Of a DNA stretch of 5,672 nucleotides, positions 1-5,398 are shown piece by piece. The notes beneath the pieces were generated by a model. That model did not search any database and was not told the DNA's origin. It saw nothing but the letters and a program-made list of their open reading frames with translations. Each line of letters begins with the position of its first letter. Position 1 is the first letter of the stretch. Source of the stretch: Desulfobacterales bacterium (lineage in GTDB: Bacteria; Desulfobacterota; Desulfobacteria; Desulfobacterales; UBA11574); NCBI GenBank assembly GCA_030145595.1, contig JAQYVG010000219.1, positions 1 through 5,672 on the forward strand, in the 5' to 3' direction. A program made the translations under genes and the position numbers.

Positions 1-111
1 ATCTTTTTGGGACCAGAGACTATATCCGAAAACACCGGCTCCTATAATGGCAACTATGATAGCGATTATCCAAGACTTACTGGTTTTACCTGATTTATTA
101 TTTTTTGGCAT
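1..111 (-). CDS. N-terminal fragment of an unidentified membrane-anchored protein (runs off left edge)
   Basis: An open frame of 37 codons starts at ATG 111-109 and is still open at base 1, so only the N-terminus is visible. It begins MPKNNKSGKTSKSW, a Lys/Ser-rich basic head. A hydrophobic stretch of about 18 residues follows (IIAIIVAIIGAGVFGYSL, residues 15-32), and then WSQKD. This is the layout of an uncleaved signal anchor with the basic head in the cytoplasm and the bulk of the protein probably periplasmic. AGGA lies about six bases before the ATG and supports this start. The gene lies downstream of rng on the same strand, 123 bp away, with a candidate promoter of its own in the gap. 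The family cannot be identified from 37 residues; anchored thiol-disulfide proteins and chaperones often look like this, but nothing here proves it. Confidence 0.7.
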   Translation of the reverse strand, partial: MPKNNKSGKTSKSWIIAIIVAIIGAGVFGYSLWSQKD

Positions 112-141
112 ATTTTTTCCTATTTTTTTTAAGTTGTCACA

Positions 142-170
142 CCGATACAGCAATGTTGCAGAGGTGTCAA
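142..170 (-). promoter_or_regulatory. Candidate sigma70-type promoter for the partial membrane-protein gene
   Basis: Read on the minus strand there is a perfect -35 hexamer TTGACA (170-165), a 17-bp spacer, and TATCGG (147-142) as the -10, which matches only TAT of the consensus. Transcription would begin near 135 and leave a leader of about 25 bases before the ATG at 111. The exact -35 and ideal spacing support it; the poor -10 limits confidence. It would let the downstream gene be expressed independently of rng. Confidence 0.4.
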
Positions 171-234
171 CCGGACATGTTTACTTTTAACCGCGCAGCA
201 TTTACTAGTGCCCATCCAAAAATAAATTTGAGTG

Positions 235-1695
235 CTAATGGCAAAGAATTTTATTCTCTCCCGGGTCCATGGTACTGTCTCCTTCGATGGTGATGGAAAG
301 ATTTCGTCTTTCCTCCAGATCAAGAATCTCCCGGCGCTTTTTGTTCAAAAGATATTCTGCGACTTCTAATGGAACGACCCCTTTTACGCTTGAAATATCT
401 GCTTTCAAGGTTTCAAGTCGAAGTTGACGTAAGAAGCTTAGTACCAGGGTTTCGGTCGAAGGAACCTGTCCCTTGCCTTGGCAATGGCGGCAGGATTCAA
501 AGTGGCCGTATTCGATCGACGGCCGTATGCGCTGCCTTGACATTTCCATCAAGCCGAATTTAGAAATCCGGCCGATCTTTGTTTTGGCCTTGTCCGACTT
601 TACAAAATTCTTGAGAGTTCTTTCAACCTCTGATTTGTGTTTCGAATCTCTCATGTCGATGAAGTCAATGACGATCAGGCCTCCCAGGTCTCTTAGCCGC
701 AATTGGCGGGCAACCTCCTCGGCAGCTTCTATGTTGGTCTGTAACGCTGTCAGCTCTATGGATTTTTTCTGGGTTGCTTTTCCCGAATTGACATCAATAG
801 AGACCATAGCTTCGGTTTGCTCAATTACAATATAGCCACCGGATTTCAGTGTAACCTTACTTTCATAGATCGATGCAATTTGACTCTCAAGCTGGTGTTT
901 AGTAAATATCGGTTTGGATCCCTTAAAGAGTTTAACTATTTTGGTATGCTTGGGAGAAATTATTTTAACAAAGTATTTAACATCGTTATATACGGCATCA
1001 TCATCTATGAGAATTTCAGATACATCCGGGGTAAAATAGTCGCGTATGGATCTTAAAGCCAGGTTCTGCTCTTTGTATAGAAGGCCGGGGGCTTTCTGCT
1101 GTGTTACATTTTGCTTGATGTTTTTCCAAAGCCTTAAAAGGTAGCGCATGTCCTTGGCCAGGTGTATTTTGGTACAGTTTACCCCGGCCGTACGGATGAT
1201 TAGACCGTATCCTTCCTGTATTATGAGTGTGCCGATGATATCCTTGAGACGTTTACGCTCATCTTCATCCTCTATTTTGCGTGAAATGCCCCGGCTAGGG
1301 CTTCCCGGCATAAGGACAAGGTATCTTCCCGGCAGTGATATGTAAGTCGTGAGCATAGCTCCCTTTTTCATGAAAGGGTCTTTGCTGACCTGAACAAGGA
1401 TTTCCTGTCCGCGTTTGACAATATTATTAATAGACTGCTTTCCGGTGGGGTTGTCTAAAAAATAATCACTGTGAATTTCGTGCTGCTGCAAGAAGCCGTG
1501 TCGCTCTGCTCCGTAGTCCACAAAAACAGCTTGAAGACTCGGCTCAATCCGGGCAATAATCGCTTTGTAAACATTACCATGGGTAATTTCCTTAGCGGCG
1601 CTTTCGATGTGAAATTCTTCCAGCTTATTGTCTTTAACTTTTGCAATCCTGCATTCTTCAGGATCTACGGCATTGATAAGGATTTTGCTGCTCAT
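235..1695 (-). CDS. rng: RNase E/G family endoribonuclease, RNase G type
   Basis: The 486-residue protein is a single-strand-specific endoribonuclease that matures rRNA and turns over mRNA in the cytoplasm. Its length matches E. coli RNase G (about 489), and it lacks the long C-terminal degradosome scaffold of RNase E. An S1-type RNA-binding domain covers roughly residues 38-125 (FVDYGAERHGFL). GLIIRTAG at 164-171 matches the 5'-phosphate sensor, with R168 and T169. The DNase I-like catalytic part carries SIDVNSG with D301 and N303, and LGGLIVIDFIDM with D344; these are the Mg-binding residues, offset by two from RNase E D303/N305/D346. RISKFGLMEMSRQR (376-389) and the CRHC zinc link (C402, C405) follow, so dimer or tetramer assembly should be intact. 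The start ATG 1695-1693 has AAGGA 11 bases upstream, a slightly long spacing. The gene is divergent from leuS. A shortened RNase E is the only real alternative name. Confidence 0.95.
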   Translation of the reverse strand: MSSKILINAVDPEECRIAKVKDNKLEEFHIESAAKEITHGNVYKAIIARIEPSLQAVFVDYGAERHGFLQQHEIHSDYFLDNPTGKQSINNIVKRGQEILVQVSKDPFMKKGAMLTTYISLPGRYLVLMPGSPSRGISRKIEDEDERKRLKDIIGTLIIQEGYGLIIRTAGVNCTKIHLAKDMRYLLRLWKNIKQNVTQQKAPGLLYKEQNLALRSIRDYFTPDVSEILIDDDAVYNDVKYFVKIISPKHTKIVKLFKGSKPIFTKHQLESQIASIYESKVTLKSGGYIVIEQTEAMVSIDVNSGKATQKKSIELTALQTNIEAAEEVARQLRLRDLGGLIVIDFIDMRDSKHKSEVERTLKNFVKSDKAKTKIGRISKFGLMEMSRQRIRPSIEYGHFESCRHCQGKGQVPSTETLVLSFLRQLRLETLKADISSVKGVVPLEVAEYLLNKKRREILDLEERRNLSITIEGDSTMDPGENKILCH

Positions 1696-1721
1696 AAAAG
1701 TTTCATTCCTTTTTGCCTTTT

Positions 1722-1770
1722 TAGGTTTTAAGTATTTGCAAATAATCGTAAAACAATAACCTAAAACCTA
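1722..1770 (-). promoter_or_regulatory. Inverted repeat in the presumed rng leader
   Basis: TAGGTTTTA at 1722-1730 is the exact reverse complement of TAAAACCTA at 1762-1770, with 31 bases between. Inside the loop, 1733-1744 reads TATTTGCAAATA, a perfect 12-bp palindrome. If rng is transcribed from the promoter near 1805-1833, all of this lies in its 5' untranslated leader, ending about 26 bases before the start codon. RNase E family mRNAs are known in E. coli to be autoregulated through leader structure. That this leader does so is inference; the palindrome could equally be a protein-binding site. Confidence 0.4.
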
Positions 1771-1775
1771 GAACG

Positions 1776-1804
1776 TGATGAATTCGACTTTTACGAATTC
1801 ATCA
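1776..1804. promoter_or_regulatory. Perfect 11-bp inverted repeat over the divergent promoters (candidate operator)
   Basis: TGATGAATTCG (1776-1786) and CGAATTCATCA (1794-1804) are exact reverse complements separated by seven bases, ACTTTTA. The repeat covers the candidate leuS -35 and most of its spacer, and it overlaps the predicted start point of rng transcription near 1798. It is not followed by a T-run on either strand, so it does not look like an intrinsic terminator. Its position fits an operator read by a dimeric regulator, but no regulator gene is in the window. Confidence 0.45.
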
Positions 1805-1812
1805 ATTATAAT
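1784..1812 (+). promoter_or_regulatory. Candidate sigma70-type promoter for leuS
   Basis: TCGACT (1784-1789) matches four of six -35 positions. It is followed by an ideal 17-bp spacer and a perfect TATAAT -10 at 1807-1812. Transcription would start near 1819, giving leuS a leader of about 150 bases. No other perfect -10 is seen closer to the gene. Confidence 0.55.
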
Positions 1813-1833
1813 AGAAGGCGTCTTTACTGTTTG
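1805..1833 (-). promoter_or_regulatory. Candidate promoter for rng, overlapping the leuS -10
   Basis: On the minus strand, 1810-1805 reads TATAAT exactly. With a 17-bp spacer the -35 would be CAAACA (1833-1828), matching three of six positions. The start point would fall near 1798 and the leader would be about 100 bases. This -10 shares six bases with the plus-strand -10, so the two promoters would compete for polymerase. The weak -35 keeps this tentative. Confidence 0.35.
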
Positions 1834-1861
1834 ATATGAAAATGTTAGATACAAGTCAATC

Positions 1862-1931
1862 GATTTCTCAGATGATGAGAAATCCGGGTTAGAGATTCTT
1901 GCTATTTGCATCAGGTTGTGGCATGAGAATC
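1862..1931 (+). promoter_or_regulatory. leuS leader hairpins with alternative pairing
   Basis: GATTTCTCA (1862-1870) pairs perfectly with TGAGAAATC (1876-1884) around a five-base loop. Downstream, GATTCT-TGC (1894-1902) can pair with GCA-AGAATC (1921-1923 and 1926-1931) with a two-base bulge. The first left arm can instead pair with TGAGAATC (1924-1931) with a single bulged T, which would disrupt both hairpins. No T-run follows and no T-box consensus is visible, so a transcription attenuator is not supported; any effect would more likely be on translation or RNA stability. Confidence 0.35.
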
Positions 1932-1952
1932 ACAGTTTGAAATGATATGGAT

Positions 1953-1958
1953 AAAGGA
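1953..1958 (+). promoter_or_regulatory. Shine-Dalgarno that fixes the leuS start
   Basis: AAAGGA ends 10 bases before ATG 1969. The in-frame ATG upstream at 1942 has no purine-rich site before it, and AAAGGA would lie inside its coding sequence. This favours 1969 as the start. Confidence 0.7.
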
Positions 1959-1968
1959 TGTATATACA

Positions 1969-4560
1969 ATGGATGAAAAATATGATCCCCAAAAAATAGA
2001 AGCCAGATGGCAAGACCATTGGGAAAAGTCCAATCTGTTTGAGGTTAATGAGGATCCTGAAAAGAAAAAATATTATCTGCTTGAAATGTTTCCTTATCCG
2101 TCCGGAAATCTTCATATGGGGCATGTAAGGAACTATACCATTGGGGATGTGGTTGCAAGGTACAAAAGAATGCAGGGATTTAACGTCCTGCACCCCATGG
2201 GATGGGATGCTTTCGGCATGCCGGCTGAAAATGCTGCTATTGCGCACAATTCCCATCCGGCCGAGTGGACATATCAAAATATCGACAGCATGCGCTTACA
2301 GCTGAAACGTATCGGTTATTCCTATGACTGGGGCCGGGAAATTGCCACCTGCAGGCCTGAATACTATCACTGGGAGCAATGGCTTTTTTTGAAAATGTAC
2401 GAAAAGCAGATGGCCTACAGGAAAGAATCCTATGTGAACTGGTGTGAACCCTGCCAGACGGTGCTGGCCAACGAGCAGGTGGAAGCCGGCATGTGTTGGC
2501 GTTGTGGTAAGCCGGTTCGCCAAAAAAAACTCTGGCAGTGGTTTTTCCGGATCACCGACTATGCCGAAGATTTGCTCGAATATTGTGACAAGATTCCCGG
2601 ATGGCCGGACAAAGTGGTCACCATGCAAAAAAACTGGATCGGAAAGAGCACCGGTGGCGAGATTCGCTTCCCCATCGATAACAGCGATGAGTATATATCC
2701 GTTTTTACAACCAGGCAAGATACGGTCTGCGGTGCTACTTTCATGTGCCTTGCTCCGGAGCATCCCCTGGTTCTTAAGCTGGCAAATGGAACGGATCGGC
2801 AAACTGAGGTTGAAGAGTTCATCGAGCGGATTGCCATGCAGGACCGGTCGGCCAAAGCGGTTGACGATTATGAAAAAGAAGGTGTTTTTGTCGGTGCTTT
2901 CTGCATTAATCCCGTCAACGGCAGGCGCATGCCGGTTTATACCGCCAATTTTGCACTGATGGAGTACGGAACCGGTGCGGTTATGTCCGTACCTGCTCAT
3001 GATCAGCGGGATTTTGAATTCGCCCAAAAATACGGGTTGGACATAATCGTGGTTGTTAAACCTCATGATGAGGATCTCGATGCGGAGACTATGACCGCAG
3101 CTTATGTCGGCGAAGGCGTAATGATCAATTCCGATCAGTTCAATGGTATGGAAAATATCCAGGCCATGGATGATATTGTTACGTATCTGGAGTCAAAGGA
3201 CCTGGGGAAAAAATCTGTAAATTTCAGGTTAAGGGATTGGGGTATTTCCCGGCAACGTTACTGGGGGGCACCGATCCCCATGATTCATTGCCAAACCTGC
3301 GGGGTTGTGCCTGTACCTGAAAAAGACCTGCCGGTACTGCTTCCCGAAGATGCTGCGCTTCTTGAAGGCGGAGGATCACCGCTGCCGGTTCTCGATTCTT
3401 TTGTAAAGACGACGTGTCCGGTTTGCAGCCGGTCCGATGCGAAAAGAGAAACTGACACAATGGACACGTTTGTGGAATCTTCCTGGTATTTTGAACGATA
3501 CTGCAGTCCGCGATGCAGCAGCGGTATGTTTGATAAAAAGGCCGTTGACTACTGGATGCCTGTTGACCAGTATATCGGCGGTGTTGAGCATGCGATTTTG
3601 CACCTTCTATATTCGCGTTATTTTACACGCGTTTTGAACGAATTTGAACTGGTCAACTACAAGGAACCTTTTACCCGGCTTTTGACCCAGGGGATGGTTT
3701 GTAAAGAGACCATTTCCTGTCCGGACCACGGCTTCCTCTTCCCCGAAGAGGTCAAAGATAGCGGTGCAAGTGCCGTATGCCGGCAATGCGGCCAAAAGGC
3801 TATATCGGGGCGAGTTGAAAAGATGTCCAAGTCGAAAAAAAATGTGATCGATCCGAATCTCCTTATAGAAAAGTATGGTGCGGATACCACGAGGCTCTTT
3901 TGCCTTTTTGCAGCACCCCCGGAAAGGGACCTGGAATGGAGTGAACAAGGCGTTGAGGGCGGCTATCGCTTTCTGAAGCGTGTTTGGCGCCTGGCCTCAA
4001 GCTACATGGAAACTATAAAAAACTTAGCCCCTTTTGACGGCACTCCCGACGAGCTCGAGGGCAAATTTCGGGAGCTGTTTAAAAAGACTCACCAAGCCAT
4101 AAGAAAAGTGACCAAAGATATCGAGGACCGGTTCCATTTTAACACTGCCATCAGCGCGGTGATGGAGCTTGTCAACACCATGTACGGCATTGAAACGATC
4201 GACAGTAGCCCTCAACAGGCCGGAGTGATGCGGCTTGCCATGGAATCGGTTGTCTTGCTTTTATCGCCCGTTGTGCCGCATTTTGCCGAAGAATTATGGG
4301 AAGCCCTGGGCCATGAATCGAGTGTTCTGCTGGCAGCCTGGCCGTCTTACAGGGGTGATGCCCTCATCAAAGATGAGTTGTTGATCGTGGTACAGGTAAA
4401 CGGCAAACTCAGAAGCAGGTTTAACGCAGCTGTTGATACCGATGATAATACGTTAAGGGAAACGGCCCTTGCAGACGAGCGCGTTCAAAAATTCATCAAA
4501 GACAAACCGATTAAAAAAGTTGTTGTGGTAGCAAAAAAACTGGTTAATATAGTCGTCTAA
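1969..4560 (+). CDS. leuS: Leucyl-tRNA synthetase
   Basis: This class I synthetase of 863 residues charges tRNA-Leu with leucine using ATP in the cytoplasm and hydrolyses mischarged products. The start at 1969 gives MDEKYDPQKIEARWQDHW, the usual LeuRS N-terminus; starting at 1942 would add MIWIKDVYT with no ribosome site. The HIGH signature is HMGH at 49-52 and KMSKS is at 618-622. A first zinc module has C159, C162, C176 and C179, and a second cysteine set is C441, C444, C483 and C486. The CP1 editing domain has TTRQDT at 247-252 and AHDQRD with D345, the conserved editing aspartate. Position 250 is Gln where Pro is usual. In front of KMSKS, where E. coli has its leucine-specific insert, there is a segment with C584, H587, C604 and C607 resembling a small zinc ribbon. 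The C-terminus (VQVNGKLRSRF to the end) is complete. The gene is divergent from rng and precedes lptE in the same direction, 234 bp away. Confidence 0.98.
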   Translation: MDEKYDPQKIEARWQDHWEKSNLFEVNEDPEKKKYYLLEMFPYPSGNLHMGHVRNYTIGDVVARYKRMQGFNVLHPMGWDAFGMPAENAAIAHNSHPAEWTYQNIDSMRLQLKRIGYSYDWGREIATCRPEYYHWEQWLFLKMYEKQMAYRKESYVNWCEPCQTVLANEQVEAGMCWRCGKPVRQKKLWQWFFRITDYAEDLLEYCDKIPGWPDKVVTMQKNWIGKSTGGEIRFPIDNSDEYISVFTTRQDTVCGATFMCLAPEHPLVLKLANGTDRQTEVEEFIERIAMQDRSAKAVDDYEKEGVFVGAFCINPVNGRRMPVYTANFALMEYGTGAVMSVPAHDQRDFEFAQKYGLDIIVVVKPHDEDLDAETMTAAYVGEGVMINSDQFNGMENIQAMDDIVTYLESKDLGKKSVNFRLRDWGISRQRYWGAPIPMIHCQTCGVVPVPEKDLPVLLPEDAALLEGGGSPLPVLDSFVKTTCPVCSRSDAKRETDTMDTFVESSWYFERYCSPRCSSGMFDKKAVDYWMPVDQYIGGVEHAILHLLYSRYFTRVLNEFELVNYKEPFTRLLTQGMVCKETISCPDHGFLFPEEVKDSGASAVCRQCGQKAISGRVEKMSKSKKNVIDPNLLIEKYGADTTRLFCLFAAPPERDLEWSEQGVEGGYRFLKRVWRLASSYMETIKNLAPFDGTPDELEGKFRELFKKTHQAIRKVTKDIEDRFHFNTAISAVMELVNTMYGIETIDSSPQQAGVMRLAMESVVLLLSPVVPHFAEELWEALGHESSVLLAAWPSYRGDALIKDELLIVVQVNGKLRSRFNAAVDTDDNTLRETALADERVQKFIKDKPIKKVVVVAKKLVNIVV

Positions 4561-4597
4561 GCATAACACGGGCAAGTTCCGAAAGTGGGACAGGCCG

Positions 4598-4768
4598 AAA
4601 AAAAACATTTGCCACAAAGACACTAAGACACAAATGTGAGTGATCAGTTATCGGTTATCAGTAATCAGTTTCCCTTACTGATCACTACTCACTGATGACT
4701 GCTCACCCTTGATTGCCTTGGTGTCTTAGTGGCAATGAAAAAAAATTTGCCGCAAAATACGCAAATTT
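4598..4768. repeat. Nested palindromic intergenic repeat element
   Basis: Nearly all of the leuS-lptE gap is one structured repeat. TTGCCAC (4609-4615) and TAAGACAC (4624-4631) pair exactly with GTGTCTTAGTGGCAA (4721-4735); the left arm holds eight extra bases, AAAGACAC, which look like a tandem copy of the neighbouring TAAGACAC. Inside the arms is a heptad array (4642-4704). An A8 run plus TTTGCCRCAAA occurs at the left border (4598-4618) and again after the right arm (4738-4756), as imperfect direct repeats. The right end adds AAATTTGC / GCAAATTT (4743-4750, 4761-4768). There is no open frame of note and no T-run on the plus strand. It resembles non-coding REP- or MITE-like intergenic repeats; the number of copies in the genome is unknown from here. 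Confidence 0.75.
4642..4704. repeat. Heptad array, four units + 7-bp spacer + four complementary units
   Basis: Four tandem 7-mers, GATCAGT, TATCGGT, TATCAGT and AATCAGT, fill 4642-4669. A 7-base spacer TTCCCTT (4670-4676) follows. Then come four 7-mers of the complementary type, ACTGATC, ACTACTC, ACTGATG and ACTGCTC (4677-4704). Units pair across the centre imperfectly; the innermost and outermost pairs match at six of seven positions. GTGAG (4636-4640) and CTCAC (4702-4706) give a further paired clamp in a shifted register. The strict 7-bp period recalls heptameric short tandem repeats known in other bacteria. Confidence 0.7.
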
Positions 4769-4794
4769 AATAACCAAGCAACTAAAACTCATTG

Positions 4795-5322
4795 ATGAGC
4801 GCACTATTGTTTTATAAAAGAATAAAAATTTGGATTATCCTGGTTTTGTGGGTATTTTTTTCAGCCTGCGGCTACCGGTTTACCGGGAGTGGCGGTTTCC
4901 CGGCCGGCATAAAGACGATGAGTATCACCATCTTTGAAAACCGAAGCGTTGTGACCGGTCTGGAGAATACTGTTACAAACGATCTTATCTATGAGGTCAC
5001 CAGGAGCAAAGGAGTAGTTTTAGTTCGCAAAGACAAAGCCGAAGCTGACCTTAGCGGGGTCATTGTTTCCACTCAGACCGGAGCAATTTCCCGCAGGGAT
5101 GTGGGCACTTCAACTGAAAGAAGGGTGACGGTCACGCTCAATTTGAAATTAACAAACACCAGCGGCATAATAATATGGTCTGCCAATGGTGTTGCGCAAA
5201 GCGAAGCCTACATTGTCGAGGATGATAAGCAGGGTACCGACCAAAACAGGCAAGACGCTATCTCAAAGGCTTCAAAAAGGCTTGCGGAAAAAATTTATAA
5301 TCGGTTGACGGCAGATTTTTAA
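4795..5322 (+). CDS. lptE: LPS-assembly lipoprotein LptE
   Basis: This 175-residue lipoprotein belongs to the LptE (RlpB) family, which plugs the LptD barrel in the outer membrane and helps insert lipopolysaccharide at the cell surface. The N-terminus is a lipoprotein signal: basic YKRIK (7-11), hydrophobic IWIILVLWVFF (12-22), then FSAC with the lipid-carrying cysteine at C25. CGYRFTG right after cleavage is the hallmark LptE opening. The middle (TMSITIFENRS, then ENTVTNDLIYEVTRSKG, then ADLSGVIVSTQTG) follows the family's beta-strand and helix pattern, and a C-terminal amphipathic helix (ISKASKRLAEKIYNRL) closes the fold. The length is normal. ATG 4795 is chosen; an in-frame TTG lies directly before it at 4792, and neither has a clear Shine-Dalgarno, so translation may be weak or coupled. 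A TTTAAT at 4766-4771 could be a -10 without a good -35. The gene follows leuS, as in many Proteobacteria, but holA does not follow it. Confidence 0.93.
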   Translation: MSALLFYKRIKIWIILVLWVFFSACGYRFTGSGGFPAGIKTMSITIFENRSVVTGLENTVTNDLIYEVTRSKGVVLVRKDKAEADLSGVIVSTQTGAISRRDVGTSTERRVTVTLNLKLTNTSGIIIWSANGVAQSEAYIVEDDKQGTDQNRQDAISKASKRLAEKIYNRLTADF

Positions 5323-5339
5323 ATGATTCACCTGCAGGA

Positions 5340-5398
5340 AGCTCAGCCCTGAACGCAAAGCGCAATAAGATAGGTGCCTAGCGCCGGCTGGTCAAGCT
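5340..5398. terminator. Imperfect inverted repeat between convergent lptE and rpsT ends (weak terminator candidate)
   Basis: AGCT-CAGCC (5340-5348) can pair with GGCTG (5386-5390) and AGCT (5395-5398), with four unpaired bases between the two right-hand segments. GCGC motifs inside can add pairs. The repeat sits in the 69-bp gap, overlaps the rpsT stop, and reads equally on both strands, as a shared terminator for convergent genes might. Neither strand has a T-run after it, so intrinsic termination is doubtful. The rest of the gap holds only a nine-codon ATG frame at 5323-5352. Confidence 0.25.

Noticed and set aside
473..835. 120-codon plus-strand open frame antisense to rng
   Set aside because: It lies opposite the catalytic core of RNase G and has no independent support.
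1836..1892. 18-residue open frame (MKMLDTSQSIS...) in the leuS leader as a leucine attenuator peptide
   Set aside because: It has only one Leu codon, no ribosome site, and no terminator hairpin with a T-run after it.
1942..1968. Upstream in-frame ATG for leuS adding MIWIKDVYT
   Set aside because: No Shine-Dalgarno precedes it, AAAGGA at 1953-1958 serves ATG 1969, and the family N-terminus begins at MDEKYDP.
1813..1968. T-box riboswitch upstream of leuS
   Set aside because: The conserved T-box sequence (AGGGTGG-like) and a terminator are both absent.
2444..2959. 171-codon plus-strand open frame inside leuS
   Set aside because: It is an out-of-frame shadow of the LeuRS editing-domain coding sequence.
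2296..3066. 256-codon minus-strand open frame inside leuS
   Set aside because: It is antisense to a fully conserved LeuRS reading frame, with no family resemblance or ribosome site; a codon-bias shadow.
4598..4740. Intrinsic terminator for leuS on the plus strand
   Set aside because: The stem is followed by an A-run on the plus strand; a T-run exists only on the minus strand.
4561..4794. CRISPR array
   Set aside because: The repeats are 7-bp tandem units with no unique spacers, and there are no cas genes.
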